From an uncultured Oscillospiraceae bacterium (lineage in GTDB: Bacteria > Bacillota > Clostridia > Oscillospirales > Oscillospiraceae), in the NCBI GenBank assembly GCA_947631845.1, contig CANRMY010000011.1, forward strand, positions 1 to 50,454: a stretch of 50,454 nt of DNA, given 5' to 3'. The position numbers and the translations under genes were made by a program. This document shows, in pieces, positions 23,945 through 33,696 of the stretch. Under the pieces are notes generated by a model. It was not told where the DNA came from. It saw only the letters and a list, made by a program, of their open reading frames with translations, and did no database searches. The first letter of the stretch is position 1. Every line of letters starts with the position of its first letter.

Positions 23945-25953
23945 TGGGAAAAAACCGCTTTGGCAGCCGCTTTCTCATCGGGCTGTGCTTCCTCTTTCTC
24001 TATCTGCCCATCCTCCTTCTGATCTTCTTCTCCTTCAACGCGGGCGATTCCAGCGCCGTGTGGAAGGGCTTCTCCCTCCACTGGTACCGGGAGCTCTTTC
24101 ATAACCGGCTGGTGATCGAGTCCCTGGCCACCACGCTCCTGGTGTCCCTGCTGGCTACGGCCATCGCCACGGCCGCCGGCACCTTCGCCGCCATCGGCAT
24201 CTACTCCCTGCGGAAAAAGTGGCGCGATCCGGTGCTGGTGGTCAACAATATCCCCATGATGAACGCGGATATCGTCACCGGCGTGTCGCTCCTGCTGCTG
24301 TTCGTGGCCTTCTTCCGGGGCTGGGGCGCCATCGCCGCGTGGCTCAACTCCTGGCAGAGCCTGATCAAATTCCCCACCCGCCTGACGCTGGGGCTGGGGA
24401 CCCTGCTCATCGCCCACGTCTCCTTCAACATCCCCTACGTGATCCTGAACGTGGCTCCCAGGCTCCGGCAGATGGACGCCAACCTGGTGGAGGCGGCTCA
24501 GGATCTGGGGTGCACCTGGATCCAGGCGTTTTTCAAGGTGATCCTGCCGGAGATCAAGCCCGGCATCGTCTCCGGGGCGCTCATCGCCTTCACCATGAGC
24601 GTGGACGACTTCGTGATCTCCTACTTCACCGCCGGTTCCGCCACCCAGACCCTGTCCATGACCATTTACGGCATGACGAAAAAGCGGGTGACGCCGGTGG
24701 TCAACGCCGTCAGCACCCTGATCTTCCTGGCGGTGCTGATCATCCTGGTCATCAACAACATCCGGGAGGCGCGGCAGGCGAGGCTGGCCTCCAAGCGGGC
24801 CTCCTTCGAGCCGGTGCGGGAGAACCCCCGGGCGGAGCGGTTCCGCGCCTGGCTGAGCACACCCCGGGGGAAGCTGGCGCGCCGCGCCGCCGCCACCGCC
24901 CTGTGCGTGATCTTTGTGTCCACCACCGTCTTCCTCACCGCCTTCACCACCTCCCGCCCCGTGGTCAACGTGTGCTCCTGGGGCGAGTATATCGACGAGG
25001 ATCTGATCGACGAGTTTGAGGCGGAGACGGGCATCCGGGTGAACTACCAGACCACGGACTCCAACGAGACGCTCTACTCCCTGCTCAGCAACGGCGGCGC
25101 GGACTACGACGTGGTGGTGCCCTCGGATTACATGATCTCCCAGCTCATCGAGGAGGGGATGCTGGAGGAGCTGGACTACTCCCAGATCCCCAACTTTGAG
25201 AAGATCGACAGCCGGTTCAAAAATCTCCCCTACGACCCGGAGAACAAATATACCGTCCCCTACACCTGGGGCACCGTGGGCATCATCTACAACGAATCCA
25301 TGGTGGACGGGGAGATCGACAGCTGGTCGGCCCTGTACGACGGCGAGTACGCCGGCCAGGTGCTGCTGATCAACAACTCCCGGGACGCCCTGGGCATCGC
25401 GTTGATGTATCTGGGCTATTCGGTGAATACCACGGACGAGGGCCAGATCCGGGAGGCCTATGCGCTCATCGAGGACGCCGCCAGGCGCGGCATGTTCCAG
25501 GGCAAGGTCATGGACGAGGTATTTCAGACCATGGAGGGCGGCAACGCCGCCATCGCCACGTACTACGCCGGCGACTACCTCTCCATGCTGGAGAACAACG
25601 AGGATCTGCGCTTTGTGGTTCCGAAAGAGGGCTCCAACTGGTTCGTGGACGCCATGTGCGTCCTCAAGGACGCCCCCAACTACGAAAACGCCCTGAAGTG
25701 GATCAACTTCATCGCCTCCACCGACTCCAACCTCCGGAACATGGACTACATCTGGTACGCCAGCCCCAACAAGGAGGCGCTGGAGATGTACCCGGCGTGG
25801 TACGAGGAGCAGTACGGTGAGGAGCTGGACCCGGAGATCTACGAGATCATGGCCGCCCCCCAGGAGGTGCTGGACAGGTGCGAAATGTACGTTTGCCTGC
25901 CCAAGGCCACCCGGAAGCTCTATAACGACCTGTGGATCAAACTGGGCATCTGA
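23944..25953 (+). CDS. potC: fused polyamine ABC transporter permease and substrate-binding protein (PotC-PotD)
   Basis: A 669-residue fusion. Residues 1-about 280 are a PotC-type permease with six helices and the EAA loop EAAQDLGCTWIQAFFKVILP. A linker and an extra helix (about 313-335) lead to a periplasmic-type binding domain (340-669). This starts VNVCSWGEYIDEDLIDEFEA, the PotD opening, and contains DYDVVVPSDYMI and TVPYTWGTVGIIYN. The binding protein is thus tethered by a membrane helix; there is no lipobox. In the family PotC and PotD are usually separate. The frame is continuous with no sign of a sequencing error. It ends the operon, followed by two hairpins. Confidence 0.94.
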   Translation: MGKNRFGSRFLIGLCFLFLYLPILLLIFFSFNAGDSSAVWKGFSLHWYRELFHNRLVIESLATTLLVSLLATAIATAAGTFAAIGIYSLRKKWRDPVLVVNNIPMMNADIVTGVSLLLLFVAFFRGWGAIAAWLNSWQSLIKFPTRLTLGLGTLLIAHVSFNIPYVILNVAPRLRQMDANLVEAAQDLGCTWIQAFFKVILPEIKPGIVSGALIAFTMSVDDFVISYFTAGSATQTLSMTIYGMTKKRVTPVVNAVSTLIFLAVLIILVINNIREARQARLASKRASFEPVRENPRAERFRAWLSTPRGKLARRAAATALCVIFVSTTVFLTAFTTSRPVVNVCSWGEYIDEDLIDEFEAETGIRVNYQTTDSNETLYSLLSNGGADYDVVVPSDYMISQLIEEGMLEELDYSQIPNFEKIDSRFKNLPYDPENKYTVPYTWGTVGIIYNESMVDGEIDSWSALYDGEYAGQVLLINNSRDALGIALMYLGYSVNTTDEGQIREAYALIEDAARRGMFQGKVMDEVFQTMEGGNAAIATYYAGDYLSMLENNEDLRFVVPKEGSNWFVDAMCVLKDAPNYENALKWINFIASTDSNLRNMDYIWYASPNKEALEMYPAWYEEQYGEELDPEIYEIMAAPQEVLDRCEMYVCLPKATRKLYNDLWIKLGI

Positions 25954-25960
25954 GAAAATA

Positions 25961-26013
25961 TGCCGGAAAAAGCCTTGACGGGCTTTTTCCGGCAAAGCGT
26001 TTTTTGACAAGCT
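25961..26013 (+). repeat. short copy of the 3'-UTR hairpin element (third copy)
   Basis: GCCGGAAAAAGCC (25962-25974) pairs with GGCTTTTTCCGGC (25981-25993). TTTTTTGACAAGCTGAAA follows, almost identical to TTTTTTGACAATCTGAAA at the end of the 26621-26883 copy. The central hairpins of the longer copies are missing. It starts 7 nt after the potCD stop. Confidence 0.6.
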
Positions 26014-26014
26014 G

Positions 26015-26044
26015 AAAAGGATCGCGTTCGCCGCGATCCTTTTT
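26015..26044 (+). terminator. pot operon terminator
   Basis: AAAAGGATCGCG (26015-26026) pairs with CGCGATCCTTTT (26032-26043) and is followed by T residues. The A-rich 5' arm also makes it a terminator for the convergent gene at 26060-26464. Confidence 0.85.
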
Positions 26045-26059
26045 ATCATATTCCTGATA

Positions 26060-26464
26060 TCACGTTTTTCCGGAAAATCTGTTGCCGCATTTGGAGCAGG
26101 TGATCTGGAGCTTCCCCTTGCCCCGGGGGACGCGCAGGCGGGTGTGGCAGGTGGGACAGGTGAAGAACTTGTACTCCTTGCGCATGGAGAAGCGGATCCT
26201 GAAATCCCTCAGCTTGGTTCTCAGGGAGGCGGTCCTGGCCAGATACCGGGCGTTCTCCTGGGAGCGCTTGTACACGTTCCGGGAACAGACGCGCCACCAG
26301 GTATAGACGATGAGCGCAAAGACAATCAGTGTGCAGACAAACCCGAAAAGGCCCGGCAGGAAGGACAGCACCAGAAACACAATGGTCAGGATCCAGACAA
26401 ATCTCGTCAGGTCGTCAAAACCGTTTCGCCCCTGCATAAAATTGTACAGAAATCGCCTTATCAT
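26060..26464 (-). CDS. small membrane protein with C-terminal zinc ribbon
   Basis: I do not recognise a named family. The 134 residues contain two adjacent transmembrane helices (about 21-55, including FVWILTIVFLVLSFLPGLFG), a basic segment rich in Arg and Lys (about 60-100), and a C-terminal zinc ribbon with CPTC and CSKC pairs separated by 17 residues. The ATG at 26464 follows AAAGAGGG. It is a single gene, convergent with the pot operon. No terminator of its own is seen except the shared hairpin at 26015-26044. Confidence 0.75.
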   Translation of the reverse strand: MIRRFLYNFMQGRNGFDDLTRFVWILTIVFLVLSFLPGLFGFVCTLIVFALIVYTWWRVCSRNVYKRSQENARYLARTASLRTKLRDFRIRFSMRKEYKFFTCPTCHTRLRVPRGKGKLQITCSKCGNRFSGKT

Positions 26465-26620
26465 AAATAACCCTCTTTCGGCGTGACGCGTTCAGCCCCT
26501 GATGCAATTCTGATACAATCTATTTTAGTCAAAAGGAACGCCGGGAGGTTGAATAAAGTGTAAACATTTTTTGCAAAATACCGGAAAATCGCAACCGGCC
26601 TGATTTTTTCCCACGCAAAA

Positions 26621-26883
26621 GCCGCCCGGACGGATCCGGGCGGCTTTAAGACTGTCGAAAAAGCCCTGGCGGGCTTTTTCCGACAAGGGGAACGTGCGGG
26701 TAATTTTCTCTGAATTTTGCGAAATTCAGAGAAAATTACCCTGCTGTCGCCCTGCGCGCACGCAGAGCGCACACTTGGGCGACAAATGGGATTTTTTCCG
26801 ACGTACATGCCGCCGGAAAAAATATCGAATTCGAGTTTTTTGACAATCTGAAAGCCGCCCGGACGGATCCGGGCGGCTTTTTT
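26621..26883 (+). repeat. multi-hairpin 3'-UTR element, copy 1, flanked by duplicated terminator hairpins
   Basis: The gap between the zinc-ribbon gene and ftsZ (about 440 nt) holds this element. A GCCGCCCGGA/TCCGGGCGGC hairpin stands at both ends (26621-26644 and 26854-26877). Between them come an AAAAAGCCC-TGGC-GGGCTTTTT stem (26653-26685), a perfect 18-bp stem with loop TGCG (26700-26739), a TGTCGCCC/GGGCGACA stem (about 26744-26784) and a TTTTTTCCG/CGGAAAAAA stem (about 26792-26822). The inverse copy is at 39905-40092. The right-hand hairpin followed by TTTTTT, with AAAAAA on its other side, serves as the bidirectional terminator of ftsZ. Confidence 0.8.
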
Positions 26884-26902
26884 AAATATACCGTGTTATT
26901 TA

Positions 26903-28024
<1,122 letters not shown>

Positions 28025-28030
28025 TTTATA

Positions 28031-28058
28031 TCCTCCTCCAAGCGCGCGCGGCGCGCTT
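28031..28058 (-). promoter_or_regulatory. GC hairpin abutting the ftsZ ribosome-binding site
   Basis: On the minus strand AAGCGCGC-CGC-GCGCGCTT (28040-28058) ends at the first base of the Shine-Dalgarno TGGAGGAGGA (28031-28040). It could affect ribosome access or mRNA processing. Confidence 0.45.
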
Positions 28059-28113
28059 TCTTTTGTAGGGTTGGCTATAACGTATATTTTTGCATTTTGT
28101 TATAGATACGTTT

Positions 28114-28142
28114 ATTGTAAACCGTTTTTCTCTCAAGGTCAA
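28114..28142 (-). promoter_or_regulatory. ftsZ promoter
   Basis: On the minus strand TTGACC (28137-28142), a 17-nt spacer and TACAAT (28114-28119), about 90 nt upstream of the ftsZ start. Just downstream lies a CTATAAC...GTTATAG inverted repeat (28075-28105) that could be an operator. Confidence 0.75.
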
Positions 28143-28205
28143 TACCAAAGTGGAATTTTTATTCAATCAAAAAGCAAATTCCGGGGCGGTTTCCTTTCGG
28201 ACGGA

Positions 28206-28958
28206 TCAGGAGAAACGCAGGCCCTTGACCTTGGCGTCGTAAAACGCGGTCTGGCCGCTGCCGGGATCGGGGTGTACCTTCAGGAAATCCGCCAGAAGGG
28301 TGCCGAACTTCAGATCCAGCTCGTCGTCGGCCCCGAAATTGAAGCGGTAACCGTTGTAGTCAAAGGTGATGGCGGAGAGATTGGTCATGTCGATCCAGGC
28401 CATTTTGTCAAGCCGGTGGTACTCGCTCGCTTTTTTGAGGTAGTCGGTCAGGGCCGTGACCCGGGGCGTCTCGCTCTTGCCGAAGGAGATGGTCTTGCCC
28501 GCCTGGGGATCCTCGGGGATCGCGCCCCGGATCTCCACGCCCTGGGGGACGTAGGAGGATTTTTCCAGGATCCTGCCGTTCAGGTCCAGGATGTAGTAGC
28601 TCCCGCCGGAGGCGATGTAGGCGGCGGAGACGGATTCGGTGATCCGGATGGTCACCGTGCCGGGGAGGTGGCGGGTCACCTTCACCGTGTCCACATAGGG
28701 CAGGGCGGATTTGATGGCCACCTCGGCGGAGGAGGCGTTGAGGAAAAAGACAGAGTTATCCTTCTCGATACCGGATACGGCGATGATCTGGCCGGCGGTG
28801 TACTTCTCCGCCCCCTCCACGGTGATGTCCGTTATCTTGAAAAAGAGTCCCATGGCCGCGATGGCGATGATCAATATAAACGCCACGGCCACGGTCACAT
28901 AGAGCGCGCCGTCGCCGGGGGTATACCGGTTCCTTCCTTTTGTGCTTCCCATCTTCAT
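28206..28958 (-). CDS. ftsQ: cell division protein FtsQ/DivIB
   Basis: Single-pass divisome protein of 250 residues. A short basic cytoplasmic tail precedes one transmembrane helix (about 21-41, TVAVAFILIIAIAAMGLFF). The POTRA domain follows (ITDITVEGAEKYTAGQIIAV, about 43-110), then the FtsQ beta domain. The ATG at 28958 overlaps the murA stop as ATGA; a second ATG two codons later is also possible. It is the penultimate gene of the cluster. The C-terminal half is divergent, as is usual in Clostridia. Confidence 0.9.
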   Translation of the reverse strand: MKMGSTKGRNRYTPGDGALYVTVAVAFILIIAIAAMGLFFKITDITVEGAEKYTAGQIIAVSGIEKDNSVFFLNASSAEVAIKSALPYVDTVKVTRHLPGTVTIRITESVSAAYIASGGSYYILDLNGRILEKSSYVPQGVEIRGAIPEDPQAGKTISFGKSETPRVTALTDYLKKASEYHRLDKMAWIDMTNLSAITFDYNGYRFNFGADDELDLKFGTLLADFLKVHPDPGSGQTAFYDAKVKGLRFS

Positions 28959-30217
28959 CCAGTCCTTTCGTCTCTCTTTATGTCAGCTCCAAGCGCCCTG
29001 AAGGTGCGGTCTATGGCCTCATAGCCGCGCAAAATATGTTCGGTACCGCAAATCGTCGTCTCCCCCTCCGCCGCCAGGGCGGCTGTCAGGAGGGCCGCGC
29101 CGCCGCGCAGATCGGGGGCGGTGACCGCCGCGCCGTGGAGGGGCCGTCCGCCGTATACGCGGGCCACCTGTCCGTCCACCCGGATATCCGCGCCCATTTT
29201 CACAAGCTCGGGCACGTGGCGGAAGCGGTTTTCAAAGATCGTCTCTACAAAGGCCGACGTCCCCCGGGCCCGCAGGGCCGCCGCCATCAGGGGCGGCTGG
29301 GCGTCGGTGGGGAAGCCGGGATAGGGCCGGGTGGTGACGGTCAGGGGCGGCTTTATGCGCTCCCCCGCCGCGGCCACCAGCGTACCGCACCGGTAGCAGA
29401 GGCACACGCCCATCTGGCGGAAAACGTCGTTGACGGCGGTGAGATCCCGCTCGCAGACCTGCCGCAGAACGATCCGCCCTCCGGCGGAGGCGACGGCGGC
29501 TATGTACGTGGCGGCGGCGATCCTGTCGGGGATCACCCGGTGGCACACGATTGGGGCGAAGGCCCCGCCCTCCACCGTCACGGTAGATGTCCCGGCGCCG
29601 CTGACCTTAGCGCCCATGGCATTAAGGTAACGGGCCAGGTCGCGTATCTCCGGCTCCCGGGCGGCGTTGACGATCAATGTCAGGCCCCGGGCGCCGGCGG
29701 CGGCGATCATGGCGTTTTCGGTGGCGCCCACGCTGGGGATCTTCAGGTCGATCCTGGCGCCCCGCAGCTCCGGCGCGCGGAAGAGGAGCCGGCCGCGGCT
29801 CCGCCGGATCACCGCGCCCAGGCGCTCCATGGCGTCCAGGTGCAGGTCGATGGGCCGGGGCCCCAGCTCGCACCCTCCCGGCAGGGAGAGGGCGGCCTGC
29901 CCCGTGCGGGCCAGGATGGCCCCCAGGAAGACCACGGAGGAGCGCATACGGCGCATCAGGGGGTCGGGGATATCCCAGCCTGTCATGGTGGAGGAGTCCA
30001 CCCAGACGGTACCGTCCGAAAACTCCGCTCTACACCCCAGATGTCTCAAAATAGCAAGGGCGGCCTCCACGTCGGTAAGCGCGGGAACATTCGTCAGCAC
30101 GGTCTCGCCGGCGGAGAGTATGGAGGCTGCCAATATCGGAAGGGCGCTGTTTTTCGCCCCCTGTAAGCTGATTTCACCGGAGAGCCTGCGGCCCCCCGTC
30201 ACTGTCAAGCTGCTCAT
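28955..30217 (-). CDS. murA: UDP-N-acetylglucosamine 1-carboxyvinyltransferase
   Basis: Transfers enolpyruvate from PEP to UDP-GlcNAc, the first committed step of peptidoglycan synthesis. It has 420 residues, the family norm. LQGAKNSALPILAAS is the N-terminal substrate-binding motif. The catalytic loop LPGGCELGPRPIDLHL carries Cys116, the residue alkylated by fosfomycin in classical MurA, so this copy is not of the naturally Asp-bearing resistant type. GFPTDAQPPLMA is another hallmark. It lies 84 nt after murG and overlaps ftsQ by 4 nt. A murA within the division cluster is common in Clostridia. Confidence 0.97.
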   Translation of the reverse strand: MSSLTVTGGRRLSGEISLQGAKNSALPILAASILSAGETVLTNVPALTDVEAALAILRHLGCRAEFSDGTVWVDSSTMTGWDIPDPLMRRMRSSVVFLGAILARTGQAALSLPGGCELGPRPIDLHLDAMERLGAVIRRSRGRLLFRAPELRGARIDLKIPSVGATENAMIAAAGARGLTLIVNAAREPEIRDLARYLNAMGAKVSGAGTSTVTVEGGAFAPIVCHRVIPDRIAAATYIAAVASAGGRIVLRQVCERDLTAVNDVFRQMGVCLCYRCGTLVAAAGERIKPPLTVTTRPYPGFPTDAQPPLMAAALRARGTSAFVETIFENRFRHVPELVKMGADIRVDGQVARVYGGRPLHGAAVTAPDLRGGAALLTAALAAEGETTICGTEHILRGYEAIDRTFRALGADIKRDERTG

Positions 30218-30301
30218 AGTGACCCCCGAAAAGTTTTATTTTCAGGTCATACTATGCGCAGACGCGTTTTTCGGTTCCATTCCCCCTTCAGGGGATTTTG
30301 T

Positions 30302-31423
30302 TCATTTCATCAGATCCAGGATCTCGTTGACGATCCTGTCGCAGGCGTCGGTGACGCCCATGGCGCGGGACGCCTTCTCCATAGCGGCCAGCCGGTCCCT
30401 GTCCCGCAAAAGGGCGACGGCGGTGTTGTATAGCTTCTCGCCGGTGCAGGATGCCTCGGTGAGCACTACGGCTCCCCCGGCCTTCTCCAGCTCCCGGGCG
30501 TTCTTGGTCTGTTGGTCGTTGGTGACGTTGGGACTGGGCACCAGGATACTGGCCCGGCCCAGGGCGGTGAGCTCCGCCAGGGTGGAGGCCCCGGCGCGGC
30601 AGAGGACCAGGTCGGCGGCGGTCATCACCGGGCCCATGTTGTCGATGTAGGCACGCAGATCCTCCCACTGGGGAAGGCCGTAGACGTTCACCTGGCTCAA
30701 TCGCTCCCGCATCCGGTCCAGGCCCGTCTCGCCGTTGCCTGTGGCGTGCAGGTGGAGCATCTCGCCGCTCCTGGCGTTGAGGCTGATGAACTCCGCCATC
30801 ATGCTGTTCATGTTATCCGCCCCCAGGCTGCCCCAGAAGGACACCACTAAGGGCTTTCCGGTGAGGCCCAGCTTCCGCTTGGCCTCCTCCCGGCTCATCC
30901 GCAGAAAATCCTCCCGCACCGGCGTGCCGGTGAATACCACCCGGTCGGGCTTTTTGCAGTACTCCTTTGCCGAGGCGAAGGAAACCATGACCTTGTTCAC
31001 ATGGGAGGACAACAGCTTTGTGGTGAGGCCCGGTTCCGCGTTGGACTCGTGGATGGCCGTGGGGATCCCCATTTTGGCCGCCTGGCCCAGGACCGGCCAG
31101 CACACATATCCGCCGGTGCCGAAAACCACATCGGGCCGGAAGGACTCCAGCATCTCCCGGCTCTCCCGTCCGGCCACGGAGAGGTTCTTCACCATTTCCA
31201 GGTTGTGCCGGATATCCGCCGGGGAGACGCCCCGGCGCAGGCCGGAGACGGTGATGTTTTTAAGCTCAAAGCCGGCGGCGGGGATCAGCCGGCGCTCCAG
31301 CACCCGGCCCGCTCCGGCAAACAGAAAGTCCGCCTCGGGAAAGAGCTCCCGGAGCCTGCCTGCCACGGCCAGGGCGGGGTTGATATGGCCCGCGCTGCCG
31401 CCGCACGCGAATAGAAATCTCAT
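30302..31423 (-). CDS. murG: UDP-GlcNAc:lipid I N-acetylglucosamine transferase
   Basis: GT-B glycosyltransferase (GT28) that converts lipid I to lipid II at the inner membrane face, 373 residues. GGSAGHINPALAVA is the N-terminal glycine-rich loop. GGYVCWPVLGQAAKMGIPTAIHESNAEPG is the lipid-I site; it is given here in family terms as GGY and HExN. The donor site is ADLVLCRAGASTLAELTALG near residue 275. The ATG at 31423 has GGAGGA upstream and overlaps the ftsW stop by 4 nt. Confidence 0.97.
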   Translation of the reverse strand: MRFLFACGGSAGHINPALAVAGRLRELFPEADFLFAGAGRVLERRLIPAAGFELKNITVSGLRRGVSPADIRHNLEMVKNLSVAGRESREMLESFRPDVVFGTGGYVCWPVLGQAAKMGIPTAIHESNAEPGLTTKLLSSHVNKVMVSFASAKEYCKKPDRVVFTGTPVREDFLRMSREEAKRKLGLTGKPLVVSFWGSLGADNMNSMMAEFISLNARSGEMLHLHATGNGETGLDRMRERLSQVNVYGLPQWEDLRAYIDNMGPVMTAADLVLCRAGASTLAELTALGRASILVPSPNVTNDQQTKNARELEKAGGAVVLTEASCTGEKLYNTAVALLRDRDRLAAMEKASRAMGVTDACDRIVNEILDLMK

Positions 31424-32652
31424 GACTCCTCCACGTCCTCACTCTTCTTTTTTCTCAGCGGGATCTCCCGCGAGATGGATAGCACGATCCCCATCTCCCC
31501 CAGCTGTATGAGCAGGGCCGTGCCGCCGTAGCTGAAGAACGGCAGGGAGATGCCCGTACAGGGGACCAGATTCGTGACCACGGCCACGTTCAGGAACACC
31601 TGGATGGCCAGGAGGCTCACGATCCCCACGATGACCAAAGACCCGAACCGGTCCTTGGCGTGGAGGGCCAGCCAGTAGCCCCGGATGATGAGGACGGCGA
31701 AAAGGAAGAGGATGAGCAGAGCGCCGATAAAGCCCAGCTCCTCGCAGACGATGGAGAAGATGAAATCGTTGTGCTCCTCCGGCAGGTACATGTACTTCTG
31801 TCTCCCCTGCCCCAGGCCCAGGCCGGTCATGCCGCCGGAGCCGATGGCGTACAGGGACTGGATGGTCTGGAGGCCCTTGTTCAGGGGATCCGACCAGGGA
31901 TCCTGCCAGACGGTGATGCGGGAGGAGGCGTAGGGGAAGAAATTGACCACCACAAAGCCCACGACGCCCACCACGCCCACGCCCAGCAAAAAGCACCACA
32001 GGGGCGCGCCGCCCACGAACATCATGATCGCGCCGATAGCCAGGATGATGACGGAGGCCGACAGGTGCGGCTCTAAGATCAGCAGGAAGACGGTGACGGC
32101 CAGGATTCCGGCGAAGGGCACCACGCCGTAGCGGAAGGTCTTCATCTTCCCCCGGTAGAGGCAGATCATATGGGCAAAGAGGAGGATGATGGCGATCTTG
32201 GCGATCTCCGAGGGCTGGAAGGTGGTAAAGCCCAGATTGAACCAGCGGTTGGCGCCCACCTCGCTCTTGCCGGTGCCCAAAAAGGGCACCAGGGCCAGCA
32301 TAAAGCCGGTGATGACCACCAGCAGGGGCGTCATGCGCCGGTAGAAGGTGGTGGGCAGGGTGGACAGGAAGATCATCAGCGCGATGCCAAGGCCCGCGAA
32401 GCCCAGCTGCCGGAGGAAGATCCCCATGGCGTTCCCGTCCTTATAATAGGCTCTGGCAAAGCTGGCGGAGAGCACCATCACCACGCCGATGGACAGGATC
32501 AGCAATGTCAGCAGGAAGAAGGGCAGATCGAAGGCCCCGCGCTCCACGCGGCGGCTCTCCTCGCGCCTGTCGCGCAGCTGCTCGCCGGCGTAGTCCGTAT
32601 TGGCGTATTCCGTTTGCCCCGCGTCGGCGGCGCTTCTTCCAAGGCGTGCCAT
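31420..32652 (-). CDS. ftsW: lipid II polymerase FtsW (SEDS family)
   Basis: Polytopic SEDS-family peptidoglycan glycosyltransferase that pairs with a class B PBP at the septum, 410 residues. A hydrophilic N-terminal tail of about 40 residues precedes ten predicted helices. Family hallmarks are QLGFAGLGIALM, LGFTTFQPSEIAKIAIILL, the loop RITVWQDPWSDPLNKGLQTI and YLPEEHNDFIFSIVCEELGF, which includes the conserved acidic residue of the catalytic region. FFSYGGTALLIQLGEMGIVL is the C-terminal motif. The ATG at 32652 follows GGAGGGG. murD, often found next to ftsW, is not here. Confidence 0.96.
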   Translation of the reverse strand: MARLGRSAADAGQTEYANTDYAGEQLRDRREESRRVERGAFDLPFFLLTLLILSIGVVMVLSASFARAYYKDGNAMGIFLRQLGFAGLGIALMIFLSTLPTTFYRRMTPLLVVITGFMLALVPFLGTGKSEVGANRWFNLGFTTFQPSEIAKIAIILLFAHMICLYRGKMKTFRYGVVPFAGILAVTVFLLILEPHLSASVIILAIGAIMMFVGGAPLWCFLLGVGVVGVVGFVVVNFFPYASSRITVWQDPWSDPLNKGLQTIQSLYAIGSGGMTGLGLGQGRQKYMYLPEEHNDFIFSIVCEELGFIGALLILFLFAVLIIRGYWLALHAKDRFGSLVIVGIVSLLAIQVFLNVAVVTNLVPCTGISLPFFSYGGTALLIQLGEMGIVLSISREIPLRKKKSEDVEES

Positions 32653-32681
32653 AGAAACCCCTCCTCCCGTTTACGAAATAA

Positions 32682-33677
32682 TCAGATGATGCCGACCCTG
32701 TGCCGGACGGCGAAGAACGTCAGCGCCGCCAGGGCGGCGGAAACGGCTGTGAACACGGTGAAAATGCGCCGTTCGCCCCAGCCGGACATCTCCAGATGGT
32801 GATGGATGGGGGCCATCTTGAAGATGCGCTTGCCGTGGGTGAGCTTGAAATACGTGACCTGGATGATGTCCGACAGCGTCTCCACGATGTAGATGAAGCC
32901 CAGGGGGACCAGCACCAGGGGCATATCCAGGGCGAAGGCCGTGGCGCACACGGCGCCGCCCAGGAAGAGACTGCCCGTGTCGCCCATGAACACCTTGGCC
33001 GGATAGAAGTTGAAGATCAGGAAGCCCACCAGGCCCCCCGCCAGCGCCGCGCCGAACAGGCCCACGGAGCCGTATCCCCACGCCGCCGCGACGGCGGCAT
33101 AGCAGACGGCCACGGGCGTGGTGACACCGGCACAGAGGCCGTCCACGCCGTCGGTGATGTTCACCGCGTTGACACAGCCCACGATGATGAACACGGCAAA
33201 GGCCACATAGAGCGGGTAGGGGATGTGAACGGTCACGTCAAAAAACGGGATGTAGAGGTTGGAGCTCAAATGCCCCTCCAGCCGCAGAAGCAGGACGAGC
33301 ACCACGGCGGCGGCGATCTGGAGCACCAGCTTCTGCCAGGCGGTCAGGCCCAGATTCTGCTTTTTCTTCACCTTTTCATAGTCGTCCAGAAAGCCGATCA
33401 GGCCGAACAGCAGGGAGAAGACCAGGATGATGATATGCCTCCAATCCCCGGCGGCGATGTCGTCCAGGCCCCCCAGGACGCACATGGCGGTGATGCCCGT
33501 GATGAACATGAGTCCACCCATGGTGGGGGTGCCCTGCTTGCTCAGGTGCCAGGTGGGGCCATCCGAGCGGATGGTCTGGCCGGCGTGCATACGCCTGAGC
33601 GCCGGGATGAGGGCGATGCCCACGATCACCGTCACAAGGAAGGAGCCGGTAAAGGCCCATATCAGATCCAAAATCAT
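32682..33677 (-). CDS. mraY: phospho-N-acetylmuramoyl-pentapeptide transferase
   Basis: Integral membrane enzyme that moves phospho-MurNAc-pentapeptide onto undecaprenyl phosphate to give lipid I. It has 331 residues and ten predicted helices. Conserved cytoplasmic motifs include LSKQGTPTMGG, FLDDYEKVKKKQNLGLTAWQ, NITDGVDGLCAG with the key aspartates, FMGDTGSLFLGG and the MAPIHHHLE box near the C-terminus. The ATG at 33677 has GGAAG upstream. It is followed by ftsW after 29 nt and preceded by murE after 19 nt; murF, the usual intervening gene, is absent. Confidence 0.97.
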   Translation of the reverse strand: MILDLIWAFTGSFLVTVIVGIALIPALRRMHAGQTIRSDGPTWHLSKQGTPTMGGLMFITGITAMCVLGGLDDIAAGDWRHIIILVFSLLFGLIGFLDDYEKVKKKQNLGLTAWQKLVLQIAAAVVLVLLLRLEGHLSSNLYIPFFDVTVHIPYPLYVAFAVFIIVGCVNAVNITDGVDGLCAGVTTPVAVCYAAVAAAWGYGSVGLFGAALAGGLVGFLIFNFYPAKVFMGDTGSLFLGGAVCATAFALDMPLVLVPLGFIYIVETLSDIIQVTYFKLTHGKRIFKMAPIHHHLEMSGWGERRIFTVFTAVSAALAALTFFAVRHRVGII

Positions 33678-33696
33678 ATTGTCTTCCGTCCTATCG

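Noticed and set aside
23830-26049. 739-codon minus-strand frame opposite potB and potCD
   Set aside because: Antisense shadow of confident transporter genes, with low-complexity His/Gly/Gln-rich translation.
30218-30301. Terminator between murG and murA
   Set aside because: The CCCCTGAAGGGG sequence here forms only a very short stem with no T-run, and the genes are most simply read as one transcript.
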